64,000 nucleotides of DNA from CAIMUX01 sp964473865. Lineage in GTDB: Bacteria; Eisenbacteria; RBG-16-71-46; CAIMUX01. Both the position numbers and the translations under genes were made by a program. Below, one piece after another: positions 19,066 to 27,341 of this stretch; positions within the stretch are counted from its first letter, which is position 1; the number at the start of each line of letters is the position of its first letter. The notes beneath the pieces were generated by a model. That model was given only the letters and a program-made list of their open reading frames with translations, had not been told where the DNA came from and ran no database searches. The stretch lies in assembly GCA_964473865.1 (NCBI GenBank), contig CAYYQN010000016.1, forward strand, positions 1 through 64,000. Reading direction: 5' to 3'.

Positions 19066-20160
19066 TCAGTTTCCGCCTCCGGCAGCCGGATGCGCCGCGC
19101 GGAACTCCTGGATGGTGGCGAGCACTTGGTCGAGCGTGGCCTGGTCGTAGAGCTTGCCGACGAGCTCGCCGCGCACCTTCTCCCCGATCCGGTGGAACGA
19201 CTCGATCTCGGAAGCGGGCGGGACTACCGACTTGACCCCGCTGTTGGCGATCACCTCCATGCTCTTGCGGTCGTCGGCGGCCGTAGCCTCGGTCAGCTTG
19301 CCGAAGTAGGTCCGGCACAGCTCGCGCACGATCGGTTGGTCGGCGGCGGGGATCCGGTCCCACGACTCGTTCGTGACCACCACGGCGCCGATGCTGAACG
19401 TCAGCGGGATGTCCGTGGTGTAGGAGACCCGCGAGAACCACTGCATGCCGATGCAGGAGTACGGCGTGATGTAGACCGTGGTGATCAGACCGGTCTGCAG
19501 CGAGGTCAGCACGTCGGTGATGGACAGCGGCACGGGGGCGACCCCGGCGGCCCGCAGGAAGGCCTCGGCCAGCGGATCGCCTTCCCAGAGCCACACCTTC
19601 TGTTGCTTCAGCTCGGCCGTCGAGGTCACCGGGGCCTTGCTGTAGAGATAGACGAATCCGACTTCGGCCCAGCCGACCAGCGTGTACCCGGCATCGTGCA
19701 GTCTGCGCTCGAAGAGCGGATCGAGCTTCTCGTGGACGGCGCGCACCTCGGCCGGATTCTGGAAGAGGAACGGCACTTCCATGACCCGGAGCGTGGGGTC
19801 GATCTCGCCCAACCCGACGCCGGTGAAGCCACCCCCGTGGAGTTGGCCCGCGCGGATCTTCCGGAGCACCACGAGGTCCTCCCCCTGGATTCCCCCGGGG
19901 TAGAAACGCAGGCCCACATTGCCGCCGGTCTTCTCCCGGATCTCCGCGTCGAGCTCGTTCATCACGTTCATCCAGGTCGAGCCTTCGGGCGCGACCGTCG
20001 CGATCTTCAGCTCGTACTTCGCTTTCTTCCGCGGAGCCTGCGCCTCGGCCGGGGCCGGCAGACACAGCACGCAGGCCGCTATCCAGGCAAGCCAGAAGCA
20101 CCCCGAGTGGACCCGGGCCGAGCCCGGCCGGAAACCGGTCAGCGCGCTAGAAGTAGTCAT
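19066..20160 (-). CDS. dctP: TRAP transporter solute-binding protein (DctP family)
   Basis: This 364-residue periplasmic receptor has a signal peptide (FWLAWIAACVLCLPAPAEAQA). The mature start YELKIATVAPEGSTWMNVM and later LRFYPGGIQGEDLVVLRKI, VPFLFQNPAEVRAVHEKL and the ligand-site strand LQTGLITTVYITPYSCIGMQW fit the DctP fold. The arginine that anchors carboxylates in classic DctP is not obvious at its usual place, which agrees with a TatT-type system that binds non-carboxylate, possibly hydrophobic ligands. Its start overlaps tatT by 14 bases. Confidence 0.93.
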   Translation of the reverse strand: MTTSSALTGFRPGSARVHSGCFWLAWIAACVLCLPAPAEAQAPRKKAKYELKIATVAPEGSTWMNVMNELDAEIREKTGGNVGLRFYPGGIQGEDLVVLRKIRAGQLHGGGFTGVGLGEIDPTLRVMEVPFLFQNPAEVRAVHEKLDPLFERRLHDAGYTLVGWAEVGFVYLYSKAPVTSTAELKQQKVWLWEGDPLAEAFLRAAGVAPVPLSITDVLTSLQTGLITTVYITPYSCIGMQWFSRVSYTTDIPLTFSIGAVVVTNESWDRIPAADQPIVRELCRTYFGKLTEATAADDRKSMEVIANSGVKSVVPPASEIESFHRIGEKVRGELVGKLYDQATLDQVLATIQEFRAAHPAAGGGN

Positions 20161-21157
20161 CTCTCCTCTCCATGAGCCAGGCCGCCTTTTCCTTGGCCAG
20201 CCGGTTCAGCAGTCGGAACTCCGGGAACAGGTCGTCCGGCGCGTCGAGGACCTCCTTCAGGTTGGCCTCGAAGCATCCAACGTCCAGCACCGAACGGCAG
20301 TAGTACCGGGCGCAGAGAACCTGGAAGAGAAGCAGCTTTCGACCCGACGTCCGGAAAGCCTCCTCGAAATGCTGCCGCCCCGACTCCGGATCTCCCCCGG
20401 CGATCCGGGGGCGCAGTGTAAGGATCGTGCCCTCCATGACGTGCGGCATCCCATGGAAATACCCCGGGTCCAGCTCGAGGATCCGCGACAGGTATGCCTC
20501 AATGCGAGGCAGTTCCGCCACAGCCGCCGGGTCGGACACGTTCAGGCTGACCAGGCTCGCCCAGTTCGCCAGCGTCCAGAAGAGCAGGGGCACGCCCTCT
20601 TCGGGGATCTCTCGCAGGGCCGTCGGATCGGGGAGCACGCCCCCCTCGGTGCGGCGGTACCACTCGTGCCGTTGCAGGCCCTCCCGGCCCAGACGGAGCC
20701 CCTCTCGATACGACTCCCGGGCCCGCGCCGGATCGACGTCCTCCAGGAACCCGAAGCCGTAGGAGTAGAACATCTGGACAGTCAGGACCCGAATCTCCTC
20801 CCGTCCCGGGTCCGAGGCGCAGAGGCCGCGCAGGAGGAGGAGATTCGATGGGATCGCCTCCCGCACCAAGGCGACGTCGCGACTCCGGTAGGTGGTGTCG
20901 ACCGTTTCCCGCATGATCGGGATCATCGATCCGACGGCAAGCTTCCGCGAAACCCCGCACCCGGGGACCAGGATCGACAGACACCCCAGAGCCAGGAGTC
21001 CCTCCCCGGCCCCCCAGCGCCGGGACCACGCCCGCCTCTCGGCCCCGCGGGCTGGTGCTTCCGACGCGGCCCGGAAGCACGCCTGCCTCTCGGCCCCGCG
21101 GGCTGGTGCCTCCGACGTGACCCCGGACCGCGCGGGAGTTCGGCTCATCGTGCGCAT
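20147..21157 (-). CDS. tatT: TRAP-associated TatT-like lipoprotein (TPR fold)
   Basis: This 336-residue protein precedes dctP and matches the TRAP T-component: an all-helical TPR-like protein (SYGFGFLEDVDPARARESYREG, LLFWTLANWASLVSLN, YFHGMPHVMEGTILTLRP). TatT trimers form a pore-lined partner for the solute receptor in spirochaetes. A lipoprotein signal is plausible (LGCLSILVPGC). Before it lies an odd 45-residue basic region made of a 17-residue tandem repeat, which lengthens the N-region well beyond normal. A perfect-spacing promoter ends only about 9 bases before the ATG, implying a leaderless mRNA. An ATG three codons further on is the alternative start. Confidence 0.85.
   Translation of the reverse strand: MRTMSRTPARSGVTSEAPARGAERQACFRAASEAPARGAERRAWSRRWGAGEGLLALGCLSILVPGCGVSRKLAVGSMIPIMRETVDTTYRSRDVALVREAIPSNLLLLRGLCASDPGREEIRVLTVQMFYSYGFGFLEDVDPARARESYREGLRLGREGLQRHEWYRRTEGGVLPDPTALREIPEEGVPLLFWTLANWASLVSLNVSDPAAVAELPRIEAYLSRILELDPGYFHGMPHVMEGTILTLRPRIAGGDPESGRQHFEEAFRTSGRKLLLFQVLCARYYCRSVLDVGCFEANLKEVLDAPDDLFPEFRLLNRLAKEKAAWLMERRDDYF
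21035..21119 (-). repeat. 51-base direct repeat at the start of tatT
   Basis: A 34-base segment starting GCCTCTCGGCCCCGCGGGCT (plus strand) occurs at 21035-21068 and again at 21086-21119, a period of 51 bases or 17 codons, with one mismatch. It encodes SEAPARGAERxA twice in the region before the lipoprotein signal. Confidence 0.85.
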
Positions 21158-21165
21158 GGTTCCGG

Positions 21166-21194
21166 ATCATAGACCTGCCTGGTCGGGGCGTCAA
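21166..21194 (-). promoter_or_regulatory. Promoter of the TRAP operon, implying a leaderless mRNA
   Basis: On the minus strand TTGACG, 17 bases, TATGAT. Transcription should start at about 21157-21161, and the tatT ATG is at 21157. No ribosome site is found before it. Confidence 0.7.
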
Positions 21195-21233
21195 AAGCGG
21201 AGCCGGGCGGGAAAAGAACTTCCATCCACCAGC

Positions 21234-21262
21234 TTGACGTTCTCGCTCCCGGACTCTATCCT
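21234..21262 (+). promoter_or_regulatory. Promoter of infA
   Basis: TTGACG and TATCCT are separated by 17 bases. The predicted start near 21269 gives a leader of about 100 bases. It is divergent from the TRAP promoter, with 39 bases between the two -35 boxes. Confidence 0.65.
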
Positions 21263-21365
21263 ACGTCAATCGTTGTCGTTGGCAGAGTCCGGGTCGCCGA
21301 GTCCCGTTCGCCCGAGCCAGCGAGCCCGGGCGTCGTGCGTCCCGAACCCAGAGACCGGAGGATTC

Positions 21366-21662
21366 ATGCCCCGACCTCGCCAGAAGCAGTTCCGGCCCAA
21401 ACCGAAGCGGCCGAACAAGGGGCCCGTGGAGGAAAAGGAGAGGACGACCAAGCCGGATGCCATTGAGGTCACCGGCACTGTCGTCGAGCCGTTGCCGAAT
21501 GCCATGTTTCGGGTGGAACTGGAGAATGGCCACCTCATCCTGGCCCACATCTCCGGTAAGATGCGCAAGCACTTCATTCGCATCCTGCGCGGTGACAAGG
21601 TGACTGTCGAACTCTCGCCCTACGATCTGACCCGGGGGCGCGTCGTCTACCGATTCAAGTAG
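21366..21662 (+). CDS. infA: Translation initiation factor IF-1 with basic N-terminal extension
   Basis: The S1-like OB fold of IF-1 spans residues about 30-98: AIEVTGTVVEPLPNAMFRVELENGH, then ILAHISGKMRKHFIRILRGDKV and SPYDLTRGRVVYRFK. IF-1 binds the A site of the 30S subunit during initiation. Normal IF-1 is about 72 residues. Here some 28 extra residues rich in Lys, Arg and Pro precede it (MPRPRQKQFRPKPKRPNKG). The ATG at 21366 has GGAGGATTC before it, so the extension is probably real. It is monocistronic with its own promoter. Confidence 0.95.
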   Translation: MPRPRQKQFRPKPKRPNKGPVEEKERTTKPDAIEVTGTVVEPLPNAMFRVELENGHLILAHISGKMRKHFIRILRGDKVTVELSPYDLTRGRVVYRFK

Positions 21663-21900
21663 CCGCCCGGCCGGTCGTACCCCTCCGTCGGGATTCCTCT
21701 TCGGGAGACTCCTCAGGCGGCGTTCTCGATCTGGGGCCGCGCCGTGATCCCGCGCCGCCTCCACCGGCGGCCGGGGCCCCCGATCCCGGCGACCGCCGAG
21801 CACTCGCACGGCGGTGTCGCCGGCTTCGGGCGACGGCATCCCCGGCATCGGTTCCGCCGGATGCGCAGGTCGATTGGTCAAGCTGAACGGAGGTCATGCC

Positions 21901-23715
21901 GTGCCGATGTGGGATGATGACGGCTCCACGGAGGAAGGTCACCTCCAGCGCCTGAGCCTGCCGGAGATGGTGCGCAAGATCGCCCCCCGGCTCCGCCCCT
22001 ACCGCCGGGCCTTTGCCGTCGCGATCGGTCTCATGCTGCTTTCCGTCGCCGGCGACCTGGCGGGCCCGCTCGTTCTGCAGCGCCTGATCGACCGGGTGAT
22101 CCCGGCAGCCATGAGCGATGGACAGGTCGGGGGGATCCTTCTGACCGCCGGCATCTACCTGGGGCTCTTTCTGGTCAGCTCGGCCGCCGCGTACGCGCAG
22201 GCGCTCCTGGTGGCGCGCCTCGGCCTGCAGCTGGTGACGAAGCTCAAGCGCGACACGTTCGAGCATCTCCTCGGCCTCGGCCTGGACTACTTCGACGCCA
22301 ACCCCCCGGGGCGGCTCATGGCCCGCGTGGAATCAGACGCGGAACGCCTGCAGATCCTCTTCTCCGAGGTGGCGCTGGCGATGCTGCGCAGCACGCTGCT
22401 GCTGGCCGGCACGCTGACCGTGATGTTCCTCGCCGGCTGGAAGATCACGCTGACTCTCCTGACGATGCTGACGCCGGTCGTCATCGGCGGACTCATCTAC
22501 CTGAGGTATCTGCGCCGAGTCTACGCCACGGTGCGGCGGCTCTACGCGCGGCTGACTACCTTCGTCACCGAGTACGTGCAGGCGGTCCCGGTGCTGCAGG
22601 TCTTCGGCCGCGCCCCCTGGACCATGCAGAAGCTGCGCGTCGTGAATCGGGAGCGGTACGATGCGGAGAAGCGCGCCGCCTTCCTCGAGTACGGATTCTG
22701 GAGCTTCTTCTTCAGCCTCGAGGTTGTGGCGGTGATGGTGATTCTCCGCCTGGGTTTCGGTGCGAGCGCCGTGGTCGCCGGGATGACGCTGGGCACGCTG
22801 GTGCTCTTCGTCGAGTACACCCGCCGGCTCTTCTTCCCGCTGCTCATGTTCGCCGAGCAGATCCAGTTTCTGCAGCGCGCCTTCGCCTCGGCCGACCGGG
22901 TATTCGGCATCCTCTCCACGGACAGCACCGTGGTCGACGCCCCCGGGGCCATGGACGTCCTGCCCCGCGACTGGAAGACGCTCACCTTCGATCAGGTGTC
23001 GTTTGACTACGCGGAAGGCTCCCGGGCGCTCGACAATGTCTCCTTCACGGTGCGCCGGGGCGAGACCGTCGCGCTGGCCGGTCCGTCCGGCGGCGGCAAG
23101 ACCACGGTGACCTCGCTCCTGCTTCGGTTCTACGAGCCGAGCTCGGGAGCGATCCGCCTGGACGGGATCGACATTCGACGATTCTCCCTGCGGGCCTGGC
23201 GCGACGCGATCGGACTGGTCCTTCAGGACATCCATCTCTTCCCCGGCACCGTGGGCGACAACTTGCGGGTCTTCAGCGACCGCATCCCGGACGAGCGGAT
23301 CGAGGGCGCCGTTCGCGATCTCGGGGCGGAGGAAATCCTCCTCCGGCTCCCGCAAGGGCTGCGCACGGACCTGGCCGAGGGGGGGCAGAACCTTTCGATG
23401 GGCGAGCGGCAGCTGGTCTCGTTCGCGCGCGCGCTGGTGCGGGACCCCCAGATCCTGGTGCTCGACGAAGCCACCTCGTCGGTCGATCCGGGCACGGAAC
23501 GCACGCTGCAGGAGAGCGTGGAGCGGCTTCGCCGCGGACGCACCTCTCTCGTCGTGGCCCATCGGCTCAGCACCATCACCGCCTCCGACCGGATCCTCGT
23601 CCTGCAGCGCGGGCGCCTCGTCGAGGAGGGAACGCACCAGGAGCTCTACGAGCGGGACGGAGTCTACCGAGGTCTCTTCGACCTGCAGTTCGAGGCCGGA
23701 GAGGTGGCGTCATGA
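21901..23715 (+). CDS. ABC exporter subunit A (consensus Walker B, degenerate signature)
   Basis: This 604-residue half-transporter has six membrane helices (residues about 35-310) and an ATPase domain. Walker A is GPSGGGKTT at about 394, the Q-loop VLQDIHLFP, Walker B VLDEATSSVD with the catalytic Glu intact, and the H-loop VAHRLST. The ABC signature reads LSMGE where LSGGQ is expected. It starts at the GTG at 21901, seven bases after GGAGG, and overlaps the next half-transporter by ATGA. The pair forms a heterodimeric exporter of the BmrCD/TM287-288 type (drug, lipid or peptide export; substrate unknown). Confidence 0.93.
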   Translation: MPMWDDDGSTEEGHLQRLSLPEMVRKIAPRLRPYRRAFAVAIGLMLLSVAGDLAGPLVLQRLIDRVIPAAMSDGQVGGILLTAGIYLGLFLVSSAAAYAQALLVARLGLQLVTKLKRDTFEHLLGLGLDYFDANPPGRLMARVESDAERLQILFSEVALAMLRSTLLLAGTLTVMFLAGWKITLTLLTMLTPVVIGGLIYLRYLRRVYATVRRLYARLTTFVTEYVQAVPVLQVFGRAPWTMQKLRVVNRERYDAEKRAAFLEYGFWSFFFSLEVVAVMVILRLGFGASAVVAGMTLGTLVLFVEYTRRLFFPLLMFAEQIQFLQRAFASADRVFGILSTDSTVVDAPGAMDVLPRDWKTLTFDQVSFDYAEGSRALDNVSFTVRRGETVALAGPSGGGKTTVTSLLLRFYEPSSGAIRLDGIDIRRFSLRAWRDAIGLVLQDIHLFPGTVGDNLRVFSDRIPDERIEGAVRDLGAEEILLRLPQGLRTDLAEGGQNLSMGERQLVSFARALVRDPQILVLDEATSSVDPGTERTLQESVERLRRGRTSLVVAHRLSTITASDRILVLQRGRLVEEGTHQELYERDGVYRGLFDLQFEAGEVAS

Positions 23716-25703
23716 GGCGGCGGGATCGAAAAGAGACGGCGGGGCTCGCCGCCCCCGCCGGCGCTCGAGCCTCCGCGACAGCCGCGACAGCCGCGCCAGC
23801 CGCCGCCTCGGGCTCGACTACGCACGGAGCTCCCGCGGCAGGCGGCACGCCCCCCGGCAGCCCGGCCTCCGGCCCGGAGCGACCCGACGCCGCGGCGACC
23901 GCCGATCCGGTCGCCCCGCGCCGCGGACTGGCCTGGATCTGGAGCTACTGGCGGCCACACCGCGGCTTCCTGGTCTTCCTCTTCATCTTCACGCTTGTAT
24001 CAAGCGCCGTCACAATCGCTTATCCGATGGTGTTCAAGTTGGTTCTCGACCACCTGGCGCGGGCGGCCAAGGATACCGGCGGACAGATCCCGGAGCCGGC
24101 GGTGCGCCGGGTCCTGCTCTTCCTCGGCGCGATCGCGGCCGGCCGCTTTGTGGCGGGGTTCTACCCGTCGTTCCGTGCGTGGATGAACCTCAAGATCGAT
24201 GTCGATGTCCGCGAAGCGGTCTTTCGCCGGCTCCTCCAGAAGGACTTTCGCTTCTTTCACCGCTTCGCCACCGGCGACCTGACAACGCGTCTGATGGACG
24301 ACATCTCGGAGTACCCCAAGATCGCCTGGTTCTCCTGCTCGGGGATCTTCCGCGCCGTCGATGCGGGAAGCCGGCTCGTCTTCTGCGTGGCGGCCATGTT
24401 GCTGCTCAACTGGAAGCTGACCGTGCTGTCGCTGCTCCCCCTGCCCGTGATGATGTACGTGATCTACCGGGTGCGCGCCCGTCTGACCGAAGCGGGCCAG
24501 GCGCAACAGAAGGCGATCTCCAACACCAACGAGATGCTCGAAAAGACCTTCTCGGGCATCCGCATCGTCAAGGCGTTCGGCGCCGAGCCGGGGCAGACCC
24601 GCGCCCTGGAGCGCATCCTCGACGACCGGATCGGGGTGCAGTACCGGCTGCAGAAGCTGTGGGCCACGATCACCACCTTCGACACCGTGGCCAGCCGCGT
24701 CGGCCAGCTCGTGGTTCTGGCCGTGGGCGGGGCGCTGGCGGTTCGCGGCGAAGTCACCGTGGGCACGCTCTACGCCTTCTTCGTCTACCTGGACATGCTC
24801 GTGCAGCCGATGTGGGACCTCCCGAATCTGGTCGTGACGTCTCGCCAGGCGTTCGTCTGCATCGGTCGCGAGGAAGAGCTGATGCAGTATCCGGTAGAGG
24901 TGACGCACGGCGAAAGCGGCGCGGCGCTGCCCGGAATCGAGTCCTTGGCCTTTGAGGGGGTTCGCTTCGCCTACGGCGACGGCCGCGCGGCGCTCGAGGC
25001 GGTCTCCTTCCGCGCCGAACGCGGCTCGGTGCTGGCGGTGGTCGGGCCGGTCGCGTCCGGCAAGTCGACCTTGCTCAAGCTGACGGCCGGACTCCTCCTG
25101 CCGACCGCGGGGCGGATCCTCGTGAACGGACGCCCGCTGTCCGCCTGGCGTTGGGAGGACTACCGCTCCCGCGTCGGCTACGCGCCGCAAGACTCGCTTT
25201 TGTTCAGCGAATCGATCCGCGAGAACGTCAGCATGGGCCGAGCGGCGGCGCCCGAGGAAGACGGGGATCGCTGGGTGCGGTCGGTCCTGGCCGTGGCGCG
25301 GATGGAGGACGAGCTGGTGGTGCTGCCGCAGGGAGCCGACACGGTGCTCGGGCAGAAGGGATCGAAGGTCTCCGGCGGGCAGCGCCAGCGCATCTCCATC
25401 GCCCGATCGCTCTACGGCCGGCCGGAGCTTCTGCTCCTTGACGACTGCACCGCCAGCCTCGACGCGGAGAACGAGGACCGGCTGTGGGCCGGCCTGCGGA
25501 CGGTGCTGCCCGATGCCACCGTGCTCCTGGTGAGCCACCGCCTGGCCACCATTCGCCGCGCCGACCGGATCCTCGTCCTGGATGACGGCGGGATGGCCGA
25601 CCTGGGTACGCATGAGGAGCTCTCGACTCGCTGCCCGGTCTACCGTCGTTTCCTCCAGCGAGAGGTGGAACGCGCCAAGGTGACGGCGGCGATCGCAGAC
25701 TGA
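23712..25703 (+). CDS. ABC exporter subunit B (degenerate Walker B, consensus signature)
   Basis: This 663-residue half-transporter is translated from an ATG overlapping the previous stop. A low-complexity Ala/Thr/Pro N-terminal region of about 75 residues precedes six membrane helices. In the ATPase domain Walker A is GPVASGKST, the Q-loop APQDSLLF, the signature VSGGQ and the H-loop VSHRLAT. Walker B ends LLLLDDCTAS, with Asp in place of the catalytic Glu. The degenerate Walker B here and the degenerate signature of subunit A would sit at the same nucleotide site, exactly as in asymmetric heterodimeric exporters. Substrate unknown. Confidence 0.93.
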   Translation: MRRRDRKETAGLAAPAGARASATAATAAPAAASGSTTHGAPAAGGTPPGSPASGPERPDAAATADPVAPRRGLAWIWSYWRPHRGFLVFLFIFTLVSSAVTIAYPMVFKLVLDHLARAAKDTGGQIPEPAVRRVLLFLGAIAAGRFVAGFYPSFRAWMNLKIDVDVREAVFRRLLQKDFRFFHRFATGDLTTRLMDDISEYPKIAWFSCSGIFRAVDAGSRLVFCVAAMLLLNWKLTVLSLLPLPVMMYVIYRVRARLTEAGQAQQKAISNTNEMLEKTFSGIRIVKAFGAEPGQTRALERILDDRIGVQYRLQKLWATITTFDTVASRVGQLVVLAVGGALAVRGEVTVGTLYAFFVYLDMLVQPMWDLPNLVVTSRQAFVCIGREEELMQYPVEVTHGESGAALPGIESLAFEGVRFAYGDGRAALEAVSFRAERGSVLAVVGPVASGKSTLLKLTAGLLLPTAGRILVNGRPLSAWRWEDYRSRVGYAPQDSLLFSESIRENVSMGRAAAPEEDGDRWVRSVLAVARMEDELVVLPQGADTVLGQKGSKVSGGQRQRISIARSLYGRPELLLLDDCTASLDAENEDRLWAGLRTVLPDATVLLVSHRLATIRRADRILVLDDGGMADLGTHEELSTRCPVYRRFLQREVERAKVTAAIAD

Positions 25704-25824
25704 TCTGCCGGCATCGGCCCGACACCCATCCGGCGCTTGCCCCGACCAGGCGGCGCTGGCACACTCGATCCGGGGGGGTCGACCGGAGCCATCCCCCGCC
25801 GGGGCCAATGCGAGGAGGGATTCG

Positions 25825-26136
25825 ATGCCCAACCGAGCGCTACTGTCCGAATCGCGGATCCGGGAGGCGCTTCCCGATCTGCCGGGTTGGGAGTACCGGG
25901 ACCAGCGCCTGTACCGCGAGTACAACTTCCCGGACTTCGTCACCGCCTGGTCTTTCATGACCGGCTGCGCCCTGGAGGCACAAGCCCTCGACCACCATCC
26001 GAACTGGAGCAACGTCTGGTCCAAGGTCACCATCGAGCTGTGGACGCATGATGCCCAGGGTGTCACCGGCTTCGATCTGGAGCTGGCGCGCCGCTTCGAG
26101 GCCCTGGCCCGGACGCTGGCGCCCAAGGCGGATTGA
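25825..26136 (+). CDS. phhB: Pterin-4a-carbinolamine dehydratase
   Basis: This 103-residue protein has the full PCD/DCoH motif (ALDHHPNWSNVWSKVTIELW, then TGFDLELARRFE). It dehydrates 4a-hydroxy-tetrahydropterin, recycling the cofactor of aromatic amino acid hydroxylases; in bacteria without them it may assist folate or molybdopterin chemistry. ATG follows GAGGAGGGATTCG. It lies between the ABC exporter and transaldolase, with which it has no obvious link. No phenylalanine hydroxylase gene is in this window. Confidence 0.95.
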   Translation: MPNRALLSESRIREALPDLPGWEYRDQRLYREYNFPDFVTAWSFMTGCALEAQALDHHPNWSNVWSKVTIELWTHDAQGVTGFDLELARRFEALARTLAPKAD

Positions 26137-26207
26137 CCCCACTACCCGTCCGGCCGCCGGCGGGAAGGCGGGCCGAGCCCAGGGCTCGCCGAGAAGGAGA
26201 CGACCGC

Positions 26208-27341
26208 ATGTCCCGTAGTTCCTGCCACGCGTTGCGCGAAGCCGGCACCGCCACCTGGCTCGACCAACTGAGCCGCGACCTGGTGCAGGAGGGACGCCTC
26301 GCCTCGCTTCTCGACCGGGCTGCCCTGTGCGGCGTGACCAGCAACCCGTCGATCTTCCACCAGGCGATGACGACCGGCTCGTCGTACGACGCGGCGCTGG
26401 CCGGGCTCGCGGCGCGCGGACTCAATGCGGAGGAGATCTACGAGTCCCTGGCGATTGAGGACATCCGCATGGCCTGCGATGTTCTTCGCCCGGTCCATGA
26501 GGCGACGCACGGGGGTGATGGATTCGTCAGCCTGGAGGTCTCGCCGCACCTCGCCCGAGACACGGCGGGGACCATCGTCGCGGCCCGTCGGCTGCATGCC
26601 CGTGTCGAGCGGCCCAACCTCATGATCAAGGTGCCGGGCACGCCAGAGGGACTCCCGGCAATCGAGACGCTCCTCGGGGAGGGAATCCCGGTCAACGTCA
26701 CCCTTCTCTTCGCGGTCGATGCCTACGAAGCGGTCGCGCGGACCTACATCCGGGGCCTGCAGCGGCGGGCGGCGGCGGGACAGGCGCCCGATACCCCCTC
26801 GGTGGCCAGCTTCTTCGTGAGCCGCATCGACACGCTGCTCGACACGCTGCTGGAGGAAACCGCCTCGCGGGAGACGCAGGGCTCCGTCCGCGCCGAGATC
26901 CTGGAGCTGCGCGGCCAGGCCGCGGTGGCCAGCGCCAGACTGGCGTACCGCGCCTATTCCGCGATCTTCGGGGGCGATGAGTTCGCGGTGCTTCGCGCCC
27001 GCGGCGCGCGGGTGCAACGACCCCTCTGGGCCTCGACGTCGACCAAGAACCCGTCGTACCTCGACGTCATGTACGTCGAGCCACTCATCGGCCCCGACAC
27101 GGTGAACACCATGCCCCCCGACACTCTCGAGGCATTCCTCGATCACGGCCGCGTCGTGCCGGGAACGGTCACCCACGAGGTCGACGCGGCAGAAGCGCAC
27201 CTTCGCCGCGTCGAGGAGCTGGGCATCTCTATGGCCGCGGCGACGCAGCGTCTCCTCGATGAAGGAATCGTCAAGTTCGTCCAGCCGTACGACAAGTTGC
27301 TCGCGGCGCTGGATGTGAAGCGGAAAGGGCTGCATGGATGA
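26208..27341 (+). CDS. tal: Transaldolase
   Basis: This 377-residue TIM-barrel enzyme transfers dihydroxyacetone units in the non-oxidative pentose phosphate pathway. Motifs: ALCGVTSNPSIFHQAM, the Schiff-base Lys in NLMIKVPGTPEGLPAIE, VTLLFAVDAYEAV and WASTSTKNPSYLDVMYVEPL. The length and the STKNPSYLDV motif fit the longer (actinobacterial/cyanobacterial) type. The ATG at 26208 follows GAGAAGGAG. Its stop overlaps the next gene by eight bases. Confidence 0.95.
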   Translation: MSRSSCHALREAGTATWLDQLSRDLVQEGRLASLLDRAALCGVTSNPSIFHQAMTTGSSYDAALAGLAARGLNAEEIYESLAIEDIRMACDVLRPVHEATHGGDGFVSLEVSPHLARDTAGTIVAARRLHARVERPNLMIKVPGTPEGLPAIETLLGEGIPVNVTLLFAVDAYEAVARTYIRGLQRRAAAGQAPDTPSVASFFVSRIDTLLDTLLEETASRETQGSVRAEILELRGQAAVASARLAYRAYSAIFGGDEFAVLRARGARVQRPLWASTSTKNPSYLDVMYVEPLIGPDTVNTMPPDTLEAFLDHGRVVPGTVTHEVDAAEAHLRRVEELGISMAAATQRLLDEGIVKFVQPYDKLLAALDVKRKGLHG

